64,000 bases of DNA from JADMIH01 sp036399775 (GTDB lineage: Bacteria > Chloroflexota > Chloroflexia > QHBQ01 > JADMIH01): positions 3,164 to 67,163 of the forward strand of contig DASWMJ010000010.1 of the NCBI GenBank assembly GCA_036399775.1. The letters run 5' to 3'. Shown one piece after another: positions 57,162-64,000 of the stretch. The notes beneath the pieces are model-generated. The model was not told the DNA's origin. It ran no database searches and saw only the letters and a list, made by a program, of their open reading frames with translations. Numbering within the stretch: position 1 is the stretch's first letter; every line of letters begins with the position of its first letter. The position numbers and the translations under genes were made by a program.

Positions 57162-57566
57162 TTAGCTCCGCATTCTTCGCTTAACGATTATCTTACGATC
57201 AACCGCGTCCTGACTATCAGGCAGCTTGACCTCGGTTCTTTCAGGTAGCCAACCTTTGGGCCAAACTAAACCTGTGAGGGTGGCGAGCCGCTGGAGCCTG
57301 TCCGGAGGCGCCCCGCGACTCAGTGCCCACCTGCGCCAGCGAGGTACAGTGACCGACCACCACGCCCAAGCAAGCGTAAAACCAACTACGAAGAATATGA
57401 ACCAGCCGTTTGGAAGAAGCACATATCCCAGAACTGAGAAGCCTATGATGATCAGAAGCACAGGCAGGTTAACGAGCAAATGCCCCAAAAGGACCGCCCG
57501 TCCCGCACTCAACTGCTTGGGAGCCTGAGAATGTGCAGGACCGTGAGAAAAGGGATTAGCTTCCAT
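57162..57566 (-). CDS. Hypothetical two-TM protein
   Basis: 134 residues. One or two long hydrophobic segments (LLVNLPVLLIIIGFSVLGYVLL, WFIFFVVGFTLAWAWWSV) form a membrane hairpin. Polar ends include RRWALSRGAPPDRLQRLA and a basic C-terminus (IVKRRMRS). No family recognised. It stands alone between converging and diverging neighbours. Confidence 0.6.
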   Translation of the reverse strand: MEANPFSHGPAHSQAPKQLSAGRAVLLGHLLVNLPVLLIIIGFSVLGYVLLPNGWFIFFVVGFTLAWAWWSVTVPRWRRWALSRGAPPDRLQRLATLTGLVWPKGWLPERTEVKLPDSQDAVDRKIIVKRRMRS

Positions 57567-57835
57567 CTTGCCTGCTCCGTTCCTAGATTCCTAACCAGAC
57601 ATCGATTGCCGGCACATTGAGGAACGCCCACTCCTCGTGACGCACATCACTCGCTTATGCGTTGCGTTCCGTGTGTAAAGTATATCACCTTCAACTCTGC
57701 GTTCATCACACACTCTAGGGTAAGCCTAACTCCTCCGCCAAAATACATCTCAAGCCCTATTTACCCGACAGGCCGTTGTTGTATACTTATTAATCCAGGC
57801 CCGAAAAGTAAGCCTTAGCAAAAGGAATTATCCCC

Positions 57836-59587
57836 TTGCACGACCTCAAATCGCTAATCCCCTACCTGGCGCGCTACCGTGGGCGGCTCATTTTCGGTGG
57901 CATTATGATCGTCGCCACCACCATCCTTTCCCTCGCCCTCCCTTACCTGGTGGGCACCGCCATAGACAGCATCAAAGCGGGGCAGCCAAACGACCAGGTG
58001 ACCGTCATCGCGGGCTTGATCCTGCTGCTTGCCGCCATCCAGGGCGTGGGCGACTTCTACGCCCGCTACAGCATCAACGAAGTGTCTCGCCTGGTCGAGT
58101 ACGAATTGCGCAACGACCTCTTCGCCCACCTACAGCGCATGCAGCAGAGCTTCTTCCAGAACATGCATACGGGAGACATCATGGCCCGCGCCACCAACGA
58201 CCTGACGGCGGTGCGCGCCTTCCTCGGTCCCGGCCTCTCCAACAGCGTGCGTACCGTGCTGATGTTCCTCGTCGCCTCCGCGCTGATGCTCACCATCAAC
58301 CTGGGCCTTGCCCTGATAGTGATGTTCTTCATGCCGATGGTCAGCGTGGCGTTCGTCCTGATCGGGGGGCGCATGCACCGGCGTTACGAGCGCGTGCAGG
58401 CCCAGTTCGGCCAGCTTTCCACCTACGCCCAGGAGAACTTCTCCGGCATTCGCGTGGTCAAGGCATACGCCCAGGAGGAATACGAGACGCACCACTTCGC
58501 CCTCGCCAGCCGCGACTACATCAACCGCAGCATGGAGTACCAGCGCCTCAACCAACTCTTGTGGCCGATGATGGCCCTGGTGCTCGGGCTGGCGGGCGCA
58601 GCCATCCTCTACGCGGGCGGCATGGCGGTCGTAAACGGTAGCATCACGCTCGGACAGTTCGTGCAGTTCAACTTCTACCTGCTCATGCTGAGCTGGCCCA
58701 TGATAGCCCTCGGTTGGGTGGTCAGCCTCTACCAGCAGGGAGCAGCATCTATGGGCCGCATCCGCGAGCTTATGAGCCACCGCGCCAAAGTAGCCGACAG
58801 CGACCAGACCGTGCCCCTGGAGACCATCAGGGGCGAGATAGAGTTCGACCACGTCACCCTCAGCTACGACAAGCGCAGGGTGCTGGACGACATTTCGTTC
58901 CACGCGCCCGCAGGCAGCACCCTCGCCATCGTCGGCTCGACGGGCGTAGGCAAGACCTCCATCGTGAACCTCATCGCCCGCGTGCATGAGGCCCAGGAAG
59001 GCCGCGTGATCGTGGACGGCGTGGACGTGCAACATATCCCACTAGCCATGCTCAGGCGCAGTATCGGCTACGTGCCGCAGGATACTTTCCTCTTCTCGAC
59101 CTCCCTGAGCGAGAACGTATCCTTCGGCGTGGACGAGGCGGAACCCGCGATGGTGGCTCAATCGGTGCAGGTCGCCCGCCTCAGTAACGACCTCGACCAG
59201 TTCCCGGACGGCATAGAGACTGTCATAGGCGAGCGCGGCGTGACACTCTCCGGCGGCCAGAAGCAGCGCACGGCCCTCGCCCGTGCCGTCATGCGCGCCC
59301 CCGCGATACTCATCCTGGACGACTCCCTATCCAGCATAGACACCCACACCCAGTCCGAGATACTCTCCGGCCTGCGCGACGTACTGAAGGGCCGCACCAG
59401 CATTATCATCTCCCAGCGCATCTCCACCGTAAAGGACGCCGACCAGATACTCGTCCTGCAAGATGGCCGCATAGTAGAGCGCGGCACCCACCAGGAATTG
59501 GTAGCCAGGCGCGGCACCTACGCCCAGATGTACCGCCGCGAGCTTCTTGCCCACGAGCTAGGCGTGGACCCGCTCGATACGGAGTAA
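57836..59587 (+). CDS. ABC exporter half-transporter, degenerate-site subunit
   Basis: 583 residues from TTG 57836 (AAAGGA upstream): six TM helices (about 18-290) then a nucleotide-binding domain. Walker A GSTGVGKTS, signature LSGGQKQR, Walker B LILDDSLSSID. The catalytic Glu after Walker B is Asp (DDS instead of DEA), which in heterodimeric exporters marks the non-hydrolysing site. The next gene encodes the partner with the complementary changes. Substrate likely a lipid, peptide or drug. The upstream gap (57567-57835) shows no recognised feature. Confidence 0.92.
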   Translation: MHDLKSLIPYLARYRGRLIFGGIMIVATTILSLALPYLVGTAIDSIKAGQPNDQVTVIAGLILLLAAIQGVGDFYARYSINEVSRLVEYELRNDLFAHLQRMQQSFFQNMHTGDIMARATNDLTAVRAFLGPGLSNSVRTVLMFLVASALMLTINLGLALIVMFFMPMVSVAFVLIGGRMHRRYERVQAQFGQLSTYAQENFSGIRVVKAYAQEEYETHHFALASRDYINRSMEYQRLNQLLWPMMALVLGLAGAAILYAGGMAVVNGSITLGQFVQFNFYLLMLSWPMIALGWVVSLYQQGAASMGRIRELMSHRAKVADSDQTVPLETIRGEIEFDHVTLSYDKRRVLDDISFHAPAGSTLAIVGSTGVGKTSIVNLIARVHEAQEGRVIVDGVDVQHIPLAMLRRSIGYVPQDTFLFSTSLSENVSFGVDEAEPAMVAQSVQVARLSNDLDQFPDGIETVIGERGVTLSGGQKQRTALARAVMRAPAILILDDSLSSIDTHTQSEILSGLRDVLKGRTSIIISQRISTVKDADQILVLQDGRIVERGTHQELVARRGTYAQMYRRELLAHELGVDPLDTE

Positions 59588-59660
59588 CGTGATGCGTGAT
59601 GCGCGTGATGCGTATTGCGGGGAGGATGAAATTGCCAGGGGTATAAGAAAAGAATAGCCC

Positions 59661-59783
59661 TTGTCATTCTGAGCGAAGCGAAGAATCTCGCCCCTCGCGT
59701 ACCATGCTGAGGACGCAAGGGGAGAAAAATGGAGGCAAGATTAGGCGCGAGGGACGAGATTCTTCGCTTCGCTCAGAATGACA
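59661..59783. repeat. GTCATTCTGAG palindromic element, copy 3
   Basis: Left arm TTGTCATTCTGAGCGAAGCG (59661) and its complement ending at 59783 (CGCTTCGCTCAGAATGACAT) enclose a GC-rich core with CGAGGGACGAGATTCTTCGC. It lies between the two ABC transporter genes, preceded by a degenerate GTGATGC heptamer tract (about 59588-59620). Confidence 0.88.
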
Positions 59784-59906
59784 TAGGGTAGTGGGTTTGC
59801 CTTCGTTTACTTGCTTAGTGGGGCCACTCTCTGTTGAATAGCAAGAAAGTGAGCAGGCGTACAGGTCGGTTTACTCGTAATTCATAATTACCGCCAGGGG
59901 AGAATC

Positions 59907-61763
59907 ATGGCAGGCACCACAATAATCCACGAAGACGAAATCTTAGGCAAAGCATACGACGCCCACCTGATGCGCCGCATCCTCACTTACCTGCGCCCCT
60001 ACCAGGCGAAGGTGGTGATAGCCTTCTTTATCATTTTCGCCACCGCCGCCGTAGAGCTTACGGGGCCATACCTCGCTAAGCTGGCGATTGACGAGGCCAT
60101 CGTGCCCGGCAAGCCCGATCTCCTGCTCCCCATCGTGGCGATTTTCCTGGGCGCGCTGGCGACTTCCTTCGTGCTGCGCTACGCCCAGAACTACATCATG
60201 CAGGTCATCGGCCAGAACGTCATGTACGACATCCGCCAGCAGATATTCTCCCACCTGCAACACCAGTCCCTCAGCTACTTCGACCGCAACCCCGTGGGCC
60301 GCATCATCAGCCGCCTCACCAACGACGTGGACGCGCTCAACGAGTTCATCGGCTCAGGCGTGGTTACGGTGGCAGGCGACGTTGCTATCCTGGTGGGCGT
60401 GGTGATAGTGATGCTCATAATGGACTGGAAGCTGGCCCTCGTCAGCCTGGCCGTGCTGCCCCTGATAGCCCTCGCCAGCCACCAGTTCCAGCGCCTGATG
60501 CGTACCACCTACCGCCAGCAGCGCGTCCGCCTGGCCCGCGTCAACGCCTTCCTGCAAGAGAACATCTCCGGGATGCTTGTAGTGCAGCTTTTCAACCGCG
60601 AGAAGCGCAAGTTCAACGAGTTCGACGACCTGAACAAAGACTACCTGAAGGCGAACATAGACGCACTACGTGTCTTCTGCTACTTCTTCCCCGTCGTCAG
60701 CTTCCTATCGGTGATGGCGATCGTCCTCCTCCTGTGGTACGGCTCCGGCGGCGTGCTGGACGGCACCATAAAGCTGGGCGTGCTGGTGGCCTTCTTCCAG
60801 TACACCGAGCGCGCATTTCAGCCCATCCGCGACCTTGCCGAGAAGTACAACATCATGCAGGCCGCGATGGCCGCAGCCGAGCGCGTCTTCATGCTGCTAG
60901 ACGAAAAACCCACCATCGTGGACGCGCCCAACCCTCGCCCACTCGGCAAGGTCGTAGGCGACATCGAGTTCCGCGACGTGCATTTCGCCTACAACCCCGA
61001 CGAGCCTGTATTGCGGGGCATCAACCTCAAGATACCCGCGGGCACGAGCGTCGCCATTGTGGGCGCGACCGGCGCGGGCAAGACTAGCATCATCAGCCTC
61101 CTCAGCCGCTTCTACGACGTACAGCAGGGGCAGATACTCCTCGACGGCGTAGACGTGCGCGAAGTTAGGCAGACCGAGCTGCGCCGCCACATAGGGGTGG
61201 TGCTGCAAGACCCGGTGCTATTCTCAGGCACCATCTCCCGCAACATCCGCCTTCTCGATAGCGACATCAGCGACGAGGAAGTGCGCCGCGCCGCCCGCTT
61301 CGTCAACGCGGCGGGCTTCATCGAACGGCTGCCCGGCGGCTACGACTACGAAGTGAAAGAGCGGGGCGCGAACCTCTCAGTCGGCCAGCGCCAATTGCTC
61401 ACGTTCGCCCGCGCCATCGCCTTCAACCCCTCCGTCCTCCTCGTGATGGACGAGGCCACCTCAAGCGTGGACACCGAGACCGAGGCGCTCATCCAGGATG
61501 CCCTCTACAAGCTGATGCGTGGCCGCACCAGCATCATCATCGCCCACCGCCTCTCCACCATCCGGCACGTAGACCGCATAATCGTCCTGCACAAGGGCCG
61601 CGTGGTGGAAGACGGCACCCACGAAGACCTCATGGCCCGCAACGGCTACTACTACCGCCTGTACGAATTGCAGTACCAGGAGCAGGAGGGGTCAGGGGTC
61701 AGGGATCGGGGATCAGGGGCCAGTGAACCGAGCGAGGCGGTTGTAGAAGCGAGGGCCGATTAG
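59907..61763 (+). CDS. ABC exporter half-transporter, catalytic-site subunit
   Basis: 618 residues: six TM helices (about 30-325) and a nucleotide-binding domain with Walker A GATGAGKTS, signature changed to LSVGQRQ, and Walker B LLVMDEATSSVD with the catalytic Glu intact. Intact Glu here plus Asp in the upstream protein, and a non-standard signature here, are what a heterodimeric BmrCD/TM287-288-type exporter shows. The 320-base gap between the genes contains a palindromic element, so they are probably still co-transcribed. The last about 25 residues (GSGVRDRGSGASEP) are encoded by GGGTCAG-type heptamers at 61687-61722, an in-frame repeat tail. GGGGAGAA upstream of the ATG. Confidence 0.93.
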   Translation: MAGTTIIHEDEILGKAYDAHLMRRILTYLRPYQAKVVIAFFIIFATAAVELTGPYLAKLAIDEAIVPGKPDLLLPIVAIFLGALATSFVLRYAQNYIMQVIGQNVMYDIRQQIFSHLQHQSLSYFDRNPVGRIISRLTNDVDALNEFIGSGVVTVAGDVAILVGVVIVMLIMDWKLALVSLAVLPLIALASHQFQRLMRTTYRQQRVRLARVNAFLQENISGMLVVQLFNREKRKFNEFDDLNKDYLKANIDALRVFCYFFPVVSFLSVMAIVLLLWYGSGGVLDGTIKLGVLVAFFQYTERAFQPIRDLAEKYNIMQAAMAAAERVFMLLDEKPTIVDAPNPRPLGKVVGDIEFRDVHFAYNPDEPVLRGINLKIPAGTSVAIVGATGAGKTSIISLLSRFYDVQQGQILLDGVDVREVRQTELRRHIGVVLQDPVLFSGTISRNIRLLDSDISDEEVRRAARFVNAAGFIERLPGGYDYEVKERGANLSVGQRQLLTFARAIAFNPSVLLVMDEATSSVDTETEALIQDALYKLMRGRTSIIIAHRLSTIRHVDRIIVLHKGRVVEDGTHEDLMARNGYYYRLYELQYQEQEGSGVRDRGSGASEPSEAVVEARAD

Positions 61764-61788
61764 GATTGCTTGAGCGGCGGGGCTTATC

Positions 61789-62433
61789 TCACGAAGAAGT
61801 TGATGCGGCATCCTCTTCAGCCTCTTCAAACAGGTTGATGTCGGTAAGCACGCTGACAATACCGCCGCCTGCATCAAAGCCGAAATAAGTACTGAATACT
61901 CCATCGCCCTGGGTAGCGAAAGCAATTACGTTAGCGCCTGTCGTCTCATCTACGAGTACGTTGGCGTAGCTCGGCGCTATCCGCTTGAGTACGTCCGATA
62001 GTATTGCCTTGCCCGTAGCGGGCCGCTCTGCCACCTGTTGCGCCGTCTGCGCATCCATGAACGACCCCACGCCACTGTCTACGGGATAGCCCCACCTCTG
62101 ATCCGGTTCGAGCCTGGCTGGGTCCTTGTTGGGTAAGAGCGCCTGTTCCCAGCGCACGGGTGCGTTTTCCGACAAGCGCAAGAGCACGCAAGCTGCGTCC
62201 CGGTCGTCAGTATCGCGCGCCAGCCAGACCGGGTAGGTACCCGCAGGTAGGTGGGCGGGGAACGGAGCACGCCGAGGTGTAACCAGGGGATCGCAGGCCA
62301 CGAGGGCACCCGTTGGCAGCACTATCTCGCCTAACTGCACCCATTCGAGCATGGCTTTAGGGTCAGGGGTCAATAACTCAGGCCGGGTAGTATACTCTTT
62401 GCCCGCGCTGGCGATACGTTTTATAGCAGGCAT
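61789..62433 (-). CDS. DUF4241-like protein
   Basis: 214 residues, soluble. Family pattern: GEIVLPTGALVACDPLV near the N-terminus, YPVWLARD, then WGYPVDSGVGSFMDAQTA and FSTYFGFDAGGGIVSVLTDI at the C-terminus. These match DUF4241, a domain of unknown function often linked to immunity-type proteins. No toxin partner is adjacent. The acidic tail EEAEEDAASTSS is unusual. Its start is followed upstream by a MITE-like element, which may carry its promoter region. Confidence 0.75.
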   Translation of the reverse strand: MPAIKRIASAGKEYTTRPELLTPDPKAMLEWVQLGEIVLPTGALVACDPLVTPRRAPFPAHLPAGTYPVWLARDTDDRDAACVLLRLSENAPVRWEQALLPNKDPARLEPDQRWGYPVDSGVGSFMDAQTAQQVAERPATGKAILSDVLKRIAPSYANVLVDETTGANVIAFATQGDGVFSTYFGFDAGGGIVSVLTDINLFEEAEEDAASTSS

Positions 62434-62465
62434 ATCTGTTCAACTCCTTATCCCTGACGGGGCGC

Positions 62466-62609
62466 GAAAGTGTTCAGATTATGGGTTAAAATAATGTCTC
62501 CGTAGGGGCGACCCAGTGGGTCGCCCTGGTAGGGTTAGCGTACCATGCTTGCGTGATGACCCACCAGGGCGACCCACCGGGTCGCCCCTACCCAAGTCTA
62601 AACATTTAC
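62466..62609. repeat. GTAGGGGCGACC palindromic element, copy 3
   Basis: Inner arms 62502-62591 and outer GTGTTCAGA / TCTAAACATTTAC ends make a 144-bp unit nearly the same size as the copy at 29970-30112. Confidence 0.87.
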
Positions 62610-62739
62610 CGAGCACCTCATATTGCCCCGTGCAACGCAAAATGCTATCCTTTATTGTGAAGCTACAATAATAAGAGGCAATAGCGAAATAGTAGCACAA
62701 ACACAAAAAGAAAGTCTAATTGGAAGGCAACCCCTATTC

Positions 62740-63681
62740 ATGCTAGCTGAAACCCAAACAAGCACTACAACAGTCAAGCAAAGCAGACTACAGAATCCCC
62801 TCCTCAAGGCATATGGTGGCCTCGCCCTGGGCGTGCTTTGCATCGGCTTCTCCGCAATTTTCACCAAGTGGGCGGACGTTCCCGGCCCCGTCTCCGCTTT
62901 CTACAGGGTGCTCATCGCTACGGTGGTCCTTGCCATCCCCTTCGCCCTCCAATCGGCGCGGCGATCTGCTCCCCAGGAGGGCGAAGCTGGCATGCATGTC
63001 CGCGTGCCCACGTCCGCCCTCTGGATCACCGCGTTCGCGGGGATATTCTTCGCCCTCGACCTCGGCTTCTGGAACACTTCCCTCTTCTATACGTCCGCCG
63101 CCAACTCAACCCTCCTGGGCAACACCTCGACCCTCTGGGTGAGCCTGGGCGCGCTCCTCATCTTCCACGAGAGCCTCAAGCGCCGCTTCTGGCTCGGCAT
63201 GGTAATCGCCCTGGTGGGTGCCGCCATAGTCGTGGGCCGCGACGTTTTCCTGCACCCCAATCTCGGCTTCGGCGACCTCCTCTCGATCTTCAGCAGCCTT
63301 TTCTATGCAGGCTACCTCCTCACCACCGGACGCGCCCGGCAGCACCTGGGCACCCTTCGCTTCATGTGGCTCTCCTCCCTGGTCGCCACCGTCCTCCTCT
63401 TCATCTACGTCCTCGTGATGCAAGAGCAGCTTACGGACTTCTCCGCGAACACCTGGCTTTCCCTGCTAGCCCTGGGCCTCATCTCACACGCCCTGGGCTG
63501 GATGTCCATCAACTACGCCCTGGGCCACCTCCCCGCGCCCCTCACCGCCGTCACCCTCCTCTCCCAGCCCGTCATCACCGCCCTGCTGGCCGTGCCCCTC
63601 CTCGGAGAAGGCATCTCCATCTACCAGGTAGCAGGCGGCCTGCTCGTCCTCTTGGGCGTATACATAGTAAACCGAAAATAA
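62740..63681 (+). CDS. EamA/DMT family transporter
   Basis: 313 residues from ATG 62740. An in-frame TTG at 62623 lies just beyond a repeat and would add a polar 39-residue head without TM, so I prefer the later start, though only GGAAGG about 12 bases upstream supports it. Ten TM helices form two EamA halves: first GLALGVLCIGFSAIF, second NLGFGDLLSIFSSLFYAGYLL, with the EamA hallmark PLLGEGISIYQVAGGLLVLLG at the end. Members export amino acids or metabolites. The substrate is unknown. Confidence 0.88.
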   Translation: MLAETQTSTTTVKQSRLQNPLLKAYGGLALGVLCIGFSAIFTKWADVPGPVSAFYRVLIATVVLAIPFALQSARRSAPQEGEAGMHVRVPTSALWITAFAGIFFALDLGFWNTSLFYTSAANSTLLGNTSTLWVSLGALLIFHESLKRRFWLGMVIALVGAAIVVGRDVFLHPNLGFGDLLSIFSSLFYAGYLLTTGRARQHLGTLRFMWLSSLVATVLLFIYVLVMQEQLTDFSANTWLSLLALGLISHALGWMSINYALGHLPAPLTAVTLLSQPVITALLAVPLLGEGISIYQVAGGLLVLLGVYIVNRK

Positions 63682-63692
63682 GTTGTGAAACA

Positions 63693-63747
63693 AACGATAA
63701 AAAGTATCGGACCAGGGCTCAGCCCTGGTCCGATACTTTTTATTGTT
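63693..63747 (+). terminator. Long hairpin terminator after the EamA gene
   Basis: AACGATAAAAAGTATCGGAC... pairs over about 25 bp with its complement, with one G-U pair and a very short loop (GCTCAGC), and flanking A- and T-runs. It follows the EamA stop by 11 bases and faces the SLH gene end on the other strand. Confidence 0.9.
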
Positions 63748-63795
63748 CAGCTTAGGCGATCTTACCTCGGCGGCTCGACCAAAAGCTGGGGTTGG

Positions 63796-64000
63796 CTAGT
63801 GGTTGGCTTTGCTCGATTGGCTGGGTGTTACGCAGCCTGGGAAGAAGGTGTTAGCCACGATCTTGGATGTCTGCCCACGCGTAGCGTTGTTGTTCGGGCG
63901 GAAGTATGGCTTGCCGCTCGTACCGCATGGCTCGCTCGGCATCGTACCGCATGGATAACCGCTCATCACTCCCCTTGAGGTCAGCCTCTCTATCCACACG
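63796..64000 (-). CDS. SLH-like domain protein, C-terminus only (5' part outside window)
   Basis: About 68 codons at the very end of a larger minus-strand gene; the frame is open to the window edge. WIERLTSRGVMSGYPCG followed by PYFRPNNNATRGQTSKIVAN matches the second half of the S-layer-homology-like repeats typical of Chloroflexota cell-surface proteins (spacing of YI/ERL, GxxSGY, FRPNN.TRGQ.SKI). It is likely a wall- or S-layer-anchored exoprotein. The visible part is too short to tell which enzyme or adhesin it belongs to. Confidence 0.72.
   Translation of the reverse strand, partial: VWIERLTSRGVMSGYPCGTMPSEPCGTSGKPYFRPNNNATRGQTSKIVANTFFPGCVTPSQSSKANH

Noticed and set aside
62838..63755. 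Long Pro/Arg-rich plus-strand frame over the EamA gene
   Set aside because: Frame-shifted shadow of the transporter; no hydrophobic segments or known motif.
1..64000. CRISPR array
   Set aside because: All direct repeats seen are contiguous seven-base tandem units or dispersed palindromes; none are spaced by unique spacers of constant size.

Overview
The window looks like part of a chromosome from a Chloroflexota bacterium. I infer this from a GC-rich, strand-mixed gene layout, many lipoproteins with proline/threonine-rich linkers, an SLH-like cell-surface repeat at the right edge of a kind common in that phylum, and dense populations of palindromic and heptanucleotide repeats. No rRNA, tRNA, CRISPR array or transposase was recognised.

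Layout. 1-6.4 kb: peptide deformylase (cut by the window edge) and PriA, two LysM cell-envelope proteins, a small attenuator-like unit with its own promoter, mini-ORF and terminator, and a flavin oxidoreductase. 6.6-15 kb: secreted M4 metalloprotease, a degenerate PrsW-like membrane protein, an esterase, and an M15-like protein with an eCIS-cargo-like N-terminus. 15-28 kb is an accessory region. It starts with a telomere-like repeat tract and a single-chain MmeI-type restriction-modification enzyme. Four separate fragments of that enzyme's 3' end then follow, with unrelated cargo genes between them: pentapeptide repeat protein, duplicated alpha/beta-barrel-like protein, cysteine-peptidase-like lipoprotein, membrane protein, EF-hand protein. 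An AT-rich segment with a possible small RNA and a GAF sensor protein ends the region. 28-43 kb: mostly metabolic and envelope genes (LLM oxidoreductase, esterase, alpha-amylase, M20 peptidase, FHA and VWA proteins, M48 protease, DHFR-like reductase, DUF5054/GH38-like glycosidase). 49-64 kb: rhodanese, Rieske protein, two MFS exporters, a diguanylate cyclase, a heterodimeric ABC exporter, an EamA transporter and the end of an SLH-type protein.

The most interesting locus is 43.2-48.6 kb, all on the minus strand. A large membrane receptor comes first (one TM, a PDZ-like loop, a multi-TM block, GAF, HD-GYP). Two paralogous 66-72 residue peptides follow, with conserved N-termini, variable C-termini and a penultimate Trp in both. 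A polyprenyl-synthase-like protein is last. The set resembles ComQ-ComX-ComP of Bacillus, where an isoprenyl transferase modifies a Trp near the C-terminus of a pheromone peptide, but here the receptor output would be c-di-GMP hydrolysis instead of a histidine kinase. This is inference from architecture and gene order.

A second regulatory node lies at 54.5-57 kb. A GGDEF diguanylate cyclase carries a C-terminal ribbon-helix-helix DNA-binding domain. Two perfect ATACATATGTAT palindromes sit just upstream of it, and the same core lies between the -35 and -10 of a promoter that reads towards the next gene, an MFS exporter with a leader mini-ORF.

Repeats are a theme throughout: tandem arrays whose unit is always seven bases, some read in frame inside genes; three families of palindromic MITE-like elements, one nested inside another; and very long near-perfect hairpin terminators, three of which share a conserved upstream palindrome.
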